Positions 25,701 to 34,540 of a stretch of 64,000 nt of DNA are shown here, piece by piece. This stretch comes from Arthrobacter globiformis (GTDB lineage Bacteria > Actinomycetota > Actinomycetes > Actinomycetales > Micrococcaceae), in assembly GCF_030817195.1 (NCBI RefSeq), contig NZ_JAUSYZ010000001.1:2170001-2234000 (forward strand), read 5' to 3'. The notes under the pieces are model-generated. The model was given only the letters and a program-made list of their open reading frames with translations. It was not told the DNA's origin and did no database searches. The translations under genes and the position numbers were made by a program. Positions within the stretch are counted from its first letter, which is position 1. Each line of letters opens with the position of its first letter.

Positions 25701-28391
25701 ATGGTGGATCAGCCCGGGGACGGCGAATATCCGGAATATTGGGAGGCCGATGTCGTTCTGAGGGACGGCGGCACAGCGCATTTGCGCCCCATCCACCCCA
25801 CCGACGCGGACGCCGTGCAGACCTTCCACACGCGGCAGTCGCAGAACTCCATCTACATGCGGTTCTTCTCCTTCAAGGAGCGGCTCTCCAGCCGCGAGCT
25901 CAAGCGCTTCACCGAGGTGGATTACCGGGACCGGGTGGCGTTCGTGATCACCATCGGCGGGGACATCATCGGCATCGGCCGGTACGACCGGCTGGACGAC
26001 CCCACGGAGGCCGAGGTGGCCTTCAACATCGCCGACGCGCACCAGGGCCGGGGCATCGGCTCGATCCTGCTGGAGCACCTCGCGGCGGCGGCCCGCGAAA
26101 ACGGGATCCGCCGGTTCAGTGCCGAGGTCCTGCCCGAGAACCGCAAGATGCTCATGGTCTTCTCCGACGCCGGGTATGACGTCAAGCGCCATTTCGACGA
26201 CGGCGTGGTGAGCCTCGAATTCAACATCGACCCCACGGATAAATCGCGCGCCGTCATGGAAGCCCGGGAGCACCGCGCGGAGGCGAGAAGCGTGCAGGAC
26301 CTGCTGGCGCCGTCGTCGGTAGCGGTGATTGGCGCCAGCCGCAAGTGGGGGACCGTCGGGTACCAGCTCCTGGAACACATCATCGAAGGCGGCTTTACCG
26401 GTCCCGTCTACGCCATCAACCCCGAAGCTTTTGAACTGGCCGGCATGCTCTCCTTCGGCAAGCTCTCCGAGGTGCCCGGACCGGTGCAGCTGGCCATTGT
26501 GGCCGTGCCCTACGAGGAAGTCCCCAAGGTGGTGGATGAGTGCGCGGCCGCCGGCGTGAAGGGGGTCCTGGTGGCCTCCGCGGGATTCACAGAGGACGGG
26601 GAACGGGGCCTCGCCCGGCAGCGGGAACTGGTGCGGCAGGCGCGGGCCAACGGGATGCGGGTCATCGGACCGGCCTCGCTGGGCATCGTGAATACCAACC
26701 CAGCGGTGTCGCTGAACGCCTCCATGGCCCCAAGCCTGGCCCGCGGCGGCGGTCTGGGGCTGTTCAGCCAGTCCGCGGCGATCGGGGTGGGGCTGTACGC
26801 GGCGTCCAGCCGGCGCCGCGCCGGCATCTCCACCTTCCTGTCGGCCGGAAACCGGGCCGATGTGTCCGGCAACGACATGATGCAGTTCTGGGAGGACGAC
26901 GCCGACACCACCGCGGTGGGCCTGTATCTGGAGTCGATCGGCAACCCGCGCAAATTCTCCCGCATCGCCCGGCGGCTCGCGCGGACCAAGCCGGTGATCG
27001 TGGCCAAGTCCACGTCCATGGGGCTGCAGCTGCCGCCCGGCCATGCGGTGCGCACCACGCAAGCTCCCGCTGATGCGCTGGACTCGATGATGCGCCAGTC
27101 CGGCGTGATCCGGGTGGAGACCATCGAACAGCTTATGGACGTGGCACAGATCGTGTCCGCCCAGCCGCTTCCCAAGGGTGCCGGGGTGGCGGTCTTCAGC
27201 AACTCCGGGGCGCTGGGGAAAGTGGTGGCGGACAGCGCCGTGTCCCACGGGCTGGGCGTCGAGGAGCTCGTGACGGAGTTGGACCTGGACGCCGGCATGT
27301 CCCGTGCACTGCCGGCCCTGCGTGAGCGGCTCCGCGAGGTGCTGGCCAAAGAGGCGGTCCACGCGGGCGTGGTGGCCTTCCTTCCGGCCCGCGGGCTGAC
27401 CGTGGAGAAGATTGCCGGGGCGCTCGCAGAAGCCTCCGCCGAGGCCGGAAAACCGGTGGTGGCTGCTTTCACCGGCATCCTCGATCCATCGGTGTACGTG
27501 GAAGGCATGGTGGGGGAGGACGCCGGCGCAGCACCGGTGCCGTGCTACTCCAACCCCGGGGCGGCCGTGGCCGCCCTCTCCGCCGTCGTGCGCTACGCCG
27601 AATGGACGGAACGGGACCAGGGCCTCTTCGTGGATCCTGACGGGTGCGATCCGGACGCCGCGCACGCCGACCTCGAACAGCTGCTGGCCGATGTCCGCGG
27701 CGAGCAGCTCAAGCAACTCGAGCCTGCAGAGGCCGCCCGTCTGCTGGCGCATTACGGGATCCGGGTGATGCCCTCGGAAGGCTTCGACACGGAGGATGAA
27801 GCCGTGGCGGCGGCGGGCAGGCTCGGCTGGCCCGTGGCACTGAAGACCACCGATCCGACGCTGCGCCACCGCCTCGACCTGGGCGGGGTACGGCTGGATA
27901 TCCAGGACGCGGACTCCCTCCGGCTGAACATCCGCCAGATGCGCCGTACGCTGGAGCCCTACGGCTCGGCGTCGCTGGAGATCCAGACCATGGCCCCGGT
28001 GGGCCAGGCCTGCACCCTGCGCGCCATCGAGGACCCCCTGCTGGGGCCGGTGGTGTCCTTCGGGCTGGCCGGCGACGCCGTCAACCTGCTGGACGACTGG
28101 GCACACCGGGCGCCGCCGCTGGCCGGCGCCGACCTCCGCGACCTGATCCGCAGCCCCCGCGCGTCACGGAAGCTGTTCGGCTACCAGGGCCTGCCCGCCG
28201 TCGATGTCTCCGCCCTGGAGGAGGTGGCCGCGCGGCTGGCACGGCTCAAGGATGCGCACCCGGAGATAGCCCTGGTGGAGTTCAACCCGGTCCTGGCCAC
28301 GCCGCAGGGGGCGTTCATCCTGGCTGCCGATGTCCGGATCGGGAACGCGGCGCAGCGCACCGACAGTGCGCGGCGGGCGATGCGGAGCTAG
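25701..28391 (+). CDS. GNAT / ADP-forming acyl-CoA synthetase fusion (Pat-like protein acetyltransferase)
   Basis: An 896-residue fusion. Residues 1-175 form a GNAT domain with acetyl-CoA loop AHQGRGIGSILLEHL (about 114-128). Residues 195-295 form a CoA-binding Rossmann domain (PSSVAVIGASRKWGTVGYQLL). This is followed by succinyl-CoA-ligase-like domains and a C-terminal ATP-grasp domain (about 660-896). This is the set of domains of Pat/PatZ protein lysine acetyltransferases, but with the GNAT at the N-terminus, as is usual in actinobacteria. A histidine near residue 448 (PPGHAVRTT) aligns roughly with the phospho-histidine of active acetyl-CoA synthetases, so whether the synthetase part is catalytic or only a sensor is open. 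The ATG at 25701 has no Shine-Dalgarno. It is divergent from parC across 56 bp. Confidence 0.88.
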   Translation: MVDQPGDGEYPEYWEADVVLRDGGTAHLRPIHPTDADAVQTFHTRQSQNSIYMRFFSFKERLSSRELKRFTEVDYRDRVAFVITIGGDIIGIGRYDRLDDPTEAEVAFNIADAHQGRGIGSILLEHLAAAARENGIRRFSAEVLPENRKMLMVFSDAGYDVKRHFDDGVVSLEFNIDPTDKSRAVMEAREHRAEARSVQDLLAPSSVAVIGASRKWGTVGYQLLEHIIEGGFTGPVYAINPEAFELAGMLSFGKLSEVPGPVQLAIVAVPYEEVPKVVDECAAAGVKGVLVASAGFTEDGERGLARQRELVRQARANGMRVIGPASLGIVNTNPAVSLNASMAPSLARGGGLGLFSQSAAIGVGLYAASSRRRAGISTFLSAGNRADVSGNDMMQFWEDDADTTAVGLYLESIGNPRKFSRIARRLARTKPVIVAKSTSMGLQLPPGHAVRTTQAPADALDSMMRQSGVIRVETIEQLMDVAQIVSAQPLPKGAGVAVFSNSGALGKVVADSAVSHGLGVEELVTELDLDAGMSRALPALRERLREVLAKEAVHAGVVAFLPARGLTVEKIAGALAEASAEAGKPVVAAFTGILDPSVYVEGMVGEDAGAAPVPCYSNPGAAVAALSAVVRYAEWTERDQGLFVDPDGCDPDAAHADLEQLLADVRGEQLKQLEPAEAARLLAHYGIRVMPSEGFDTEDEAVAAAGRLGWPVALKTTDPTLRHRLDLGGVRLDIQDADSLRLNIRQMRRTLEPYGSASLEIQTMAPVGQACTLRAIEDPLLGPVVSFGLAGDAVNLLDDWAHRAPPLAGADLRDLIRSPRASRKLFGYQGLPAVDVSALEEVAARLARLKDAHPEIALVEFNPVLATPQGAFILAADVRIGNAAQRTDSARRAMRS

Positions 28392-28435
28392 TCCCCTGGT
28401 TAGCATGTGCCAGACCGATCTGTGAAAATGGGGAA

Positions 28436-29176
28436 ATGAGCTCCCAGCCTCCCACCTCGAAGCCTCAAGCGCCCGACCACAGCCCGCAGGCTTTCCAGCA
28501 CAGCTCACACAACCACAGTGTGCAGGGCCAGAGCCTCGACGGCGCCCTCCAGCAGGCCGGCTTTTACCCGCTGCTGGTGGCCGACGTCGTGGATGACGCC
28601 CTGGACGGCCGGGACTGCCTCGCGCACCTGGTCCACCTCGAGACCCACTTCGACCGTGCCGAGGTCCGCCGTCACATCACCGTCCTGGTCCTCACCGAGG
28701 ACATGCTGGTGATCACCCACGTGGACGACCAGCAGCTCGACGAGGCGGGCGAACAGATCGTGGCGCAGATTTCCACGGAATCTGTCCCGGTGTCGCAGAT
28801 CCGCTCCGTCGTCCTGAGCTACATGTACGCCCAGCCGCAGAACTACAAGCCTTCGGACCCGGTCCGCGAGGTCACCCTGTCCATCGCCTGGTCCGGCGGC
28901 CAGCGCCTGGACGTGGGTCCGGCCAGCTGCGGCGACCCGCAGTGCGAAGCTGACCATGGCTACAGCGGCACCATCGCCCAGGAAGATATCGTCCTGCGCA
29001 TCAGCGCCGAGGCGGACGGCCTGCAGGCGGTCCAGGATGCCAAGCTTTTTGCCCGTGCCCTGCGCGCGGTGAACACCGGATCCCCCACCCCGGTGCGGCA
29101 TGCCCCGTCCGCAACCCACCCGCGTCCCCGCATGGGAGTTTTTGCCAACCGGCTCAGCCGCGGGCACAAGCGCTGA
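28436..29176 (+). CDS. DUF5998 family protein
   Basis: A 246-residue actinobacterial protein. The family pattern begins near residue 33 with DGALQQAGFYPLLVADVVDDAL, followed by HLETHFDRAEVRRHITVLVLTEDMLVITHVDD (about 68-99). The first 30 residues are a His/Gln/Ser-rich disordered start, and the last 40 are a basic tail. No transmembrane segment is present. Its stop codon is 1 bp before the next gene, the phosphodiesterase-like one, so they are translated from one message. The family is conserved in this position but I know of no defined function. Confidence 0.8.
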   Translation: MSSQPPTSKPQAPDHSPQAFQHSSHNHSVQGQSLDGALQQAGFYPLLVADVVDDALDGRDCLAHLVHLETHFDRAEVRRHITVLVLTEDMLVITHVDDQQLDEAGEQIVAQISTESVPVSQIRSVVLSYMYAQPQNYKPSDPVREVTLSIAWSGGQRLDVGPASCGDPQCEADHGYSGTIAQEDIVLRISAEADGLQAVQDAKLFARALRAVNTGSPTPVRHAPSATHPRPRMGVFANRLSRGHKR

Positions 29177-29177
29177 G

Positions 29178-30461
29178 ATGCGGGAGCAGGAAAACCATGC
29201 TTCAGACTCCGCACTACGAACCACGGAATCCGGTCCTGCCGTAAGCGGGTTGCCGGCAGCACCGGCCTATGGCCGCCGCTCCGTGGCCGAGGTGCTGGGC
29301 AGCGCAGCAGCCAGCCTGGGTGTGCCGGGCTTCGAGAACGTGCTGGGCCTCCCGCAGGCCAGGCGCGTCTGCGTGGTCCTCGCCGACGGGCTGGGCCGCA
29401 GCCTGCTTAAGCAGAAGACCGCCCACACTCCCTTCCTCCGGGGCATCCTGCAGCAGGGGCAGGGGGCGGTCCCCGTATGGCTGGATGCCGCCTTCCCTTC
29501 CACCACTGCAGCCTCCCTCGCCAGCCTTGGCACCGGACTCGCGCCCGGCCAGCACGGACTGGTGGGCTATGACGTCCTGGATCCGGCCCAGGACAAAGTG
29601 GTCAATATGCTGGGCAACTGGGATGCTGCCGTGGACCCGCAAAAGTGGCAGCCGTTCCCCACGGTCTTCGAACGTGCCTCCGAACACGTGGCAGTCACCA
29701 CCGTCAGCCTGCCGCAGTTCGGCGGCTCGCCCATGACCCAGGCGGCGCTGCGCGGCGGAGCATTCGTCTCCGGCACCACCCCGCACGCCCGCACTGCGGC
29801 GGCAGCCGAGGCGATGGCTGACGCGGAGTCCGCCCTCATGTACTTTTACGTGAACGACCTGGACAAGGCCGGCCACCGGTACGGCGCGCAGTCGCCGCAG
29901 TGGGAGCACCAGCTCGAGGAGCTGGACGCCACGGTCAAGCGCCTTGATGCATCACTCCCGCCCGGAACCACCGTGCTGGTGACGGCCGACCACGGGATGC
30001 TGGACGTTCCTGAATCACAGCGCCTCGATTACGCCGCCGACGCCGCCCTCGTGGACGGTGTCCGGCACACCGCCGGGGAACCGCGCATGGTCCACCTGTA
30101 CCTGGAGGACGACGCCGGCGATGCCGCGAAGGAGCGGCTCCTGGCGGCCTGGCGTGCCCGCTTCGGCGAGCGGATCTGGGCATTCACCCGGGAGGAAGCC
30201 GTGGCTGCAGGGCTCTTCGGTACGGTGCGGCCCGAAGTCACCGGACGGCTGGGCGATGTGATGGTGGCCGCCCGGGACGCGCTGGCCTTCTACGACACCC
30301 GCCGGGTACGTCCGACGGCCATGGAGGTTGTGGGCCAGCATGGTTCCCTGACCAAGGCTGAACGCGAAGTGCCGCTGCTCAGTTTCCAGGCTTCCGGTAC
30401 GACAGCCTCAGGCAAGGCAGGCCGCGGAAGGACAGCAGGCCGCCAGGGATCCCGTGGCTGA
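29178..30461 (+). CDS. Alkaline-phosphatase-superfamily nucleotide pyrophosphatase/phosphodiesterase
   Basis: A 427-residue metal-dependent phospho-transfer enzyme of the nucleotide pyrophosphatase/phosphodiesterase branch. Motifs in order: VVLADGLGRSLL (metal-binding aspartate, about residue 68), FPSTTAASLASLGTGLAPGQHGLVGY with the nucleophile threonine (about 105), YFYVNDLDKAGHRYG (about 224) and VTADHGMLD (about 268). I start it at ATG 29178, 1 bp after DUF5998, not at the frame opening at 29100 inside that gene. Its 3' end overlaps thymidine kinase by 8 bp. The C-terminus is a basic Gly/Arg/Ser tail. The substrate is unknown; location next to tdk is compatible with a nucleotide substrate. 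Confidence 0.85.
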   Translation: MREQENHASDSALRTTESGPAVSGLPAAPAYGRRSVAEVLGSAAASLGVPGFENVLGLPQARRVCVVLADGLGRSLLKQKTAHTPFLRGILQQGQGAVPVWLDAAFPSTTAASLASLGTGLAPGQHGLVGYDVLDPAQDKVVNMLGNWDAAVDPQKWQPFPTVFERASEHVAVTTVSLPQFGGSPMTQAALRGGAFVSGTTPHARTAAAAEAMADAESALMYFYVNDLDKAGHRYGAQSPQWEHQLEELDATVKRLDASLPPGTTVLVTADHGMLDVPESQRLDYAADAALVDGVRHTAGEPRMVHLYLEDDAGDAAKERLLAAWRARFGERIWAFTREEAVAAGLFGTVRPEVTGRLGDVMVAARDALAFYDTRRVRPTAMEVVGQHGSLTKAEREVPLLSFQASGTTASGKAGRGRTAGRQGSRG

Positions 30462-31263
30462 GCTCGTCTTTTTCTCCGGAACCATGGACTCCGGCAAGTC
30501 CACCCTCGCCCTGCAGATGGATTACAACCACCGCGCCCGCGGGCGCGGCGGGGTGCGCTTCAGCCGCAACGACCGCGCCGGCGACTCCCGGATCTCCAGC
30601 CGCCTGGGGCTGCAGGCCGAGGCCGTGGAAGTCGTCGACACCACGGACTTCTGGGACGAGGTGGTGCTCCGCCGCACCCAGGGGATTCGCGTGGACTACC
30701 TCATCTGCGACGAGGCACAGTTCTATTCAGCCGCCCAGGTGGAGCAGCTGGCGCGCGTAGTGGACGAGATCGAGGTGGACGTCTTTGCCTTTGGCATCAC
30801 CGCGGACTTCCGGACCCGCCTCTTCCCGGGTTCCCAGCGGCTGATTGAACTCGCCGACCGGGTGCAGGTCCTGCAGGTTGAAGCGTTGTGCTGGTGCGGC
30901 CGGCGCGCCACCCATAACGCCAGGACGGTCGACGGCGTGATGGTCACCGAAGGCGCCCAGGTGGTGGTCGGCGATGTGGACATGGCCATTGATCCCGCGG
31001 CCGGCGATTGCGACGACGGTGCGGGCCACGTGCCGGTGGTGGGCTACGAAACGCTGTGCCGCCGGCATTTCATGCGCCGGGTCACTGCCCACGGCGCCAG
31101 CATCATTGCCCAGCAGGACGAGCTGCTCCCGTTCGAGGTGGATGCCTGCCTGTGGCACGGTGCTGGTGGAAAGGCCCCTGCCGGTGGAAAGTCCGGTGCT
31201 GATGAAAAGTCCGGTGCTGATGAAAAGTCCAGTGCCCGTGCCAGCGGAAGGGCCTGCAGCTAG
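30454..31263 (+). CDS. tdk: Thymidine kinase, type II
   Basis: Phosphorylates thymidine with ATP for dTMP salvage. In 269 residues it has the P-loop GTMDSGKSTLA (about 9-19), the Walker-B-like CDEAQF (about 88-93), and zinc-ribbon cysteines in LCWCGRR (about 148-154) and the LCRRHF region (about 201). It starts with GTG at 30454 inside the end of the phosphodiesterase gene, so the two are translationally coupled. After about residue 235 there is a low-complexity tail (GGKAPAGGKSGADEKSGADEKSS) made by 18-bp in-frame repeats at about 31191-31228. The tail is longer than in most family members and probably disordered. Confidence 0.93.
   Translation: MAELVFFSGTMDSGKSTLALQMDYNHRARGRGGVRFSRNDRAGDSRISSRLGLQAEAVEVVDTTDFWDEVVLRRTQGIRVDYLICDEAQFYSAAQVEQLARVVDEIEVDVFAFGITADFRTRLFPGSQRLIELADRVQVLQVEALCWCGRRATHNARTVDGVMVTEGAQVVVGDVDMAIDPAAGDCDDGAGHVPVVGYETLCRRHFMRRVTAHGASIIAQQDELLPFEVDACLWHGAGGKAPAGGKSGADEKSGADEKSSARASGRACS
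31191..31228 (+). repeat. 18-bp tandem repeat in the tdk tail
   Basis: Two copies of TCCGGTGCTGATGAAAAG in frame, encoding SGADEK, flanked by a diverged GGTGGAAAG pair upstream. Confidence 0.75.
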
Positions 31264-31266
31264 TCC

Positions 31267-32790
31267 TCAGTCGCCGCGGGTGCCGAAGACAATTTCGTCC
31301 CAGCTGGGAACGCTTGAGCGCTTCGGCCGGGATGGCTGGCGCTCCGGTTCGTCGCGGTCCTGATCGGCGCGGGACGTTCCCTGGCCGGGCTGTGGCCGGG
31401 CCCCCTCGAGACGGCTTCCTTCGAGACGGCTTCCGTCCAGACGGCGGCGGGCATTTCCGCGGCCCAGGAGTTCGTCCAGCCCCGGGTTGGCAGGCCCCGG
31501 GCGTCCGGTAACCGGGCCGGGGGACTGCGCCGCCGGTGAGGCGGGCTCCTCAGGCTTGGCCGGACCCGGCTGACCCGGGCGACCCGGGACAATGGTGATT
31601 TCGCGCGTGTGGGTGCTGACGCCGTCGTGAAGCTTCAGCGACTCGTCCTCGGTGTCCTCGTGCCTGGGCACCAGGTTGAGGCGGGAAACCATCGAAGGCC
31701 TGCCGTCACGGCGCCGGGCCAGCGTGAACTCCGCCGCCGGAGCCTCGGCGGCACCGTCGCCGTCGTTCTCCTGCGCTCCGGTTTCCGGGTCATGTTCCGC
31801 ATCATCCTGTGCTGCACTGTCGGAATGCGCTGCACTGTCGGAATGGGCTGCAGTATCGGGATGGGCTGAATCACCTGGATGCGCCGGGCCCTCCGCCGGC
31901 GGTTCGGACTCTGTGCCCGCAGGCGCCTCCTCCGCCCGGGGGTGGGCGGCCGGGACACCGTTTGCCAGCAGCAGCGCCAGGGCGTCGTCGCTGTCCTCGT
32001 CCACGCCAAGCCGCTGGCCGCGCCGCGAACGCAGCATGTCCAGCAGGCCGTCGGGGTCTTTCTGCTGCTCCATGCCAGCGCCAATGCCGGTGCGGGCCGC
32101 AGCCGCCGCGTCAGTTTCGAAGTCGAAAGGCCTGTCAGACACCGCGGAAAGCCGGCGGGTCGGCACAGGTCCGTCCAATGGCTCCAGTTCGCTGAGCTGC
32201 TGGGCCCAGCGGTTCGCGTTCTGCAGGGATTTGCGGGTGGGGTTGAACGTCCACATCGCGGGAGGTTCCTCCCCAATGCTCGCGTGGCCGCCGGCAGCGG
32301 CTTCAAACTTGGCCACCACAGTCCAGGTACCGTCAGGACGGCGCCATGAATCCCATTCCAGCGTGGAGGACTGGATACCGTGGGCGGTAAGCCGGTGGGC
32401 CACCATGTCGCCAAGGGTGGCGGGGTTGTCGCCGAACGCCGAACGGTAGACGTCGTGCCCCGGGGCGGGGGAAGCGACCTCCACCTTCTGGGCCTGCTGC
32501 GCGATGTATGCGCGCTCGGCCAGGACCGGCCCTTCGTACCGCTCCACCTTTTCCTGCGGCATGCCGGAGGCGGCGGCAACCTCGGCAGCAGTGGAACCGC
32601 TGCGGATTTTCGCCTGGATGTCGCGGGGAGACATGGCCACGGGGGTACCCGCGGACGGGCGCGCAGAGGGCCGGCTGGCAGCCAGCCTGAGCGCCTCATT
32701 GATCGGGAGCCGGAACATTGCGCCGGCGGTACCGCTTAACAGGAGATGCTCCCCGTCGTCGTGGACGCCTACAAGCCGTAGATCCTGCAT
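31267..32790 (-). CDS. sepH: Septation protein SepH (DUF3071)
   Basis: A DNA-binding cell-division protein; in Streptomyces and mycobacteria SepH binds FtsZ and promotes its assembly. The 507-residue sequence begins MQDLRLVGVHDDGEHLLL, the DUF3071 start. A helix-turn-helix spans about residues 53-85 (SPRDIQAKIRSGSTAAEVAAASGMPQEKVERYEG split by a turn). The conserved domain ends near residue 205. The rest is long and disordered, with acidic repeats such as AHSDSAAHSDSA (about residues 315-335). It ends in a short conserved patch, KRSSVPSWDEIVFGTR, that looks like a peptide ligand. The start is ATG 32790 with GGAGG 5 bp upstream; the frame opens further upstream without a ribosome site. It is convergent with tdk, 3 bp apart. 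Confidence 0.92.
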   Translation of the reverse strand: MQDLRLVGVHDDGEHLLLSGTAGAMFRLPINEALRLAASRPSARPSAGTPVAMSPRDIQAKIRSGSTAAEVAAASGMPQEKVERYEGPVLAERAYIAQQAQKVEVASPAPGHDVYRSAFGDNPATLGDMVAHRLTAHGIQSSTLEWDSWRRPDGTWTVVAKFEAAAGGHASIGEEPPAMWTFNPTRKSLQNANRWAQQLSELEPLDGPVPTRRLSAVSDRPFDFETDAAAAARTGIGAGMEQQKDPDGLLDMLRSRRGQRLGVDEDSDDALALLLANGVPAAHPRAEEAPAGTESEPPAEGPAHPGDSAHPDTAAHSDSAAHSDSAAQDDAEHDPETGAQENDGDGAAEAPAAEFTLARRRDGRPSMVSRLNLVPRHEDTEDESLKLHDGVSTHTREITIVPGRPGQPGPAKPEEPASPAAQSPGPVTGRPGPANPGLDELLGRGNARRRLDGSRLEGSRLEGARPQPGQGTSRADQDRDEPERQPSRPKRSSVPSWDEIVFGTRGD

Positions 32791-33049
32791 ACAATCCTCC
32801 ACCCTGGCATTACTATCATTCGAAACTCTGCCACCCCGCACTGTCTTTTCCCGTTAGGGCAGAGGGCGCGCCGCGAAATTCCGGGAGTTTCGGGCGGTCG
32901 GTGGAAGCGCGCGGGAGACGCTGGACCTGGCTATGGCTTTTCCGCCCGGCCTGGAGAAAAATGTGCGCGTACCGGGCACAAACCAGGTTCATCCGGCGTT
33001 GTCCCGGATGAATCATTCGAGCGATTCGACGGAGTGTGAGCAGCAGGCC

Positions 33050-33349
33050 ATGGCGACTGATTATGATGCGCCGCGGAAGTCCGAAGAGGACCTCAACGAG
33101 GACTCGATTGAGGAGCTGAAGACCCGCCGCGCCGATAAACCAACGGCAGTGGTGGAGGAGGACGAGGCCGACCTCGCCGAAGGCTACGAGTTGCCCGGAG
33201 CCGACCTGTCCGGTGAGGAGCTCATGGTCCGTGTCATGCCTGCCCAGGCCGACGAGTTCACCTGCGCCTCGTGCTTCCTGGTCCGGCACCGCTCCCAGAT
33301 CGCCCGCGAAAAGAACGGGCTGCTGTACTGCCGCGATTGTGAAGGCTGA
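33050..33349 (+). CDS. DUF4193 family protein
   Basis: A 99-residue acidic protein starting MATDYDAPRKSEEDLNED, the characteristic N-terminus of the DUF4193 family, found throughout actinobacteria. The C-terminus has two CxxC pairs, TCASCFLVRH and YCRDCEG (about residues 71-98), forming a zinc ribbon. I start it at 33050 rather than at the upstream frame opening at 32933 because the family sequence begins there. It is divergent from sepH and convergent with DUF3093. The function is unknown, but position near sigA and dut is conserved. Confidence 0.9.
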   Translation: MATDYDAPRKSEEDLNEDSIEELKTRRADKPTAVVEEDEADLAEGYELPGADLSGEELMVRVMPAQADEFTCASCFLVRHRSQIAREKNGLLYCRDCEG

Positions 33350-33355
33350 CTGAGG

Positions 33356-33844
33356 CTACTTTCCGGTCAGCGCCGCGACGAGTTCTTCCGGGCGCCGCGT
33401 GGAGGTCAGCCAGTACGGCGTGGGGTCCGAGGGATCGGCGATCTCGATCCTGACCACCGGGTCAATCCACCCCCGGATGCAGAGATAGGCCAGGCCGTTC
33501 AGGCGCGTGCCGCGCTCCGCCGTCGCTTCTTTGCCACGGTACGCTGCTGCCGCGCCGATCAGGGTGCGTTCGATGCTGGCCCGGCCCACCTGCAGGGTCC
33601 GCGCGGTCACCACCACTGCCGGCGTGGACAGGACCAGCAGCACTGCCTCGATGGCGAACAGCACAGCCGCTGCCGTGAAGCCGGCAGCCAGGCTGATGGG
33701 GGCGAAGACCAGGATGCCTGCCGATGCGATGCCCACTGCGACCACCCAGATCCACACGCCGGGCCACAGCTTTTCGGAGAAAATTGCGGTTTCGTCCGGT
33801 GAAGACGGGTTGCGGGCGGGGACGGCGGCGCTTGATTCGGGCAT
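33356..33844 (-). CDS. DUF3093 family membrane protein
   Basis: A 162-residue protein with two adjacent membrane segments at about residues 30-75 (WPGVWIWVVAVGIASAGILVF and AAGFTAAAVLFAIEAVLLVL), followed by a cytosolic domain of about 80 residues ending DPTPYWLTSTRRPEELVAAL. The YWLTSTRRPEEL ending is characteristic of DUF3093. Start ATG 33844 was preferred over the long in-frame extension to 34012, which lies inside the divergent dut gene. The function is unknown. Confidence 0.85.
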   Translation of the reverse strand: MPESSAAVPARNPSSPDETAIFSEKLWPGVWIWVVAVGIASAGILVFAPISLAAGFTAAAVLFAIEAVLLVLSTPAVVVTARTLQVGRASIERTLIGAAAAYRGKEATAERGTRLNGLAYLCIRGWIDPVVRIEIADPSDPTPYWLTSTRRPEELVAALTGK

Positions 33845-33903
33845 GCCCCCAAGCTTAGTGGCCAGTATGAGGAGGAGCCGCGCGGGCGATAGAGTGAGGG
33901 ACT

Positions 33904-34467
33904 GTGACTGACGAATCAACGGCCATGACGTCCCTTGCGCAGCAGGCCCCCGCGGCGCAGCAAGCCCCCGCGACTGCCGCTGTGCAGCCGCCCAGGGCGG
34001 AGTTCGGAGCACCCACGGTGCAGGTGCAGCTGAAAATGCTCGACGACGGCCTGGAAGCCCCGTCGTACGCCCACCCCGGTGACGCCGGTGCGGACCTGCG
34101 GGCCCGCGAGGACGTGGTGCTCGAGCCGGGCGAGCGGCGGCTCGTCCCCACCGGTGTATCCATCGCCCTGCCGGATGGCTTCGTAGCCCTGATCCACCCC
34201 CGCTCGGGCCTCGCCACCAAGCACGGGCTCACGGTCGTGAACGCACCGGGAACCGTCGACGCCGGATACCGGGGGGAGATCTCGGTGACCCTGCTCAACA
34301 CCGACCGCGACCAGGCCATAGAACTGCGGCGCGGCGATAGAATTGCACAGATGGTGATCCAGCGGGTGGAGCACGCGCAGTTCGTCGCCGTGGGGGAGCT
34401 GAACGACTCTGTCCGGGGTGCCGGCGGGTTCGGCTCCACGGGCGGATTTGCCGTTCCGGGCACGTAG
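33904..34467 (+). CDS. dut: dUTP diphosphatase
   Basis: Hydrolyses dUTP to dUMP, keeping uracil out of DNA and feeding dTMP synthesis. In 187 residues all five trimeric-dUTPase motifs are present: AHPGDAGADL (about 59), PRSGLATKHGL (about 99), NAPGTVDAGYRGEI (about 113), RGDRIAQMVIQ (about 140) and the C-terminal GAGGFGSTGGF (about 171). The N-terminus carries an extra 35-residue Ala/Gln/Pro stretch (QQAPAAQQAPATAA) not needed for the fold. The start is GTG 33904. A TAGAGT box ends 8 bp before the GTG, so the leader is very short or absent. Confidence 0.95.
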   Translation: MTDESTAMTSLAQQAPAAQQAPATAAVQPPRAEFGAPTVQVQLKMLDDGLEAPSYAHPGDAGADLRAREDVVLEPGERRLVPTGVSIALPDGFVALIHPRSGLATKHGLTVVNAPGTVDAGYRGEISVTLLNTDRDQAIELRRGDRIAQMVIQRVEHAQFVAVGELNDSVRGAGGFGSTGGFAVPGT

Positions 34468-34540
34468 CGGCTCAACACCTGCTGGGCTGCACACCCGCCT
34501 TTCGGGGCGCGCGGCATGATCACGACTAAGGAGACAACGC

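Noticed and set aside
25683..25702. Iron-box-like sequence before the GNAT/acyl-CoA-synthetase gene
   Set aside because: It matches the 19-bp iron box at only about 13 positions scattered over it, and TAGGCT is better explained as a -10 box.
25566..28106. An 846-residue minus-strand frame across the GNAT/acyl-CoA-synthetase gene
   Set aside because: It is an antisense shadow of a gene with clear domains; no ribosome site and no family pattern.
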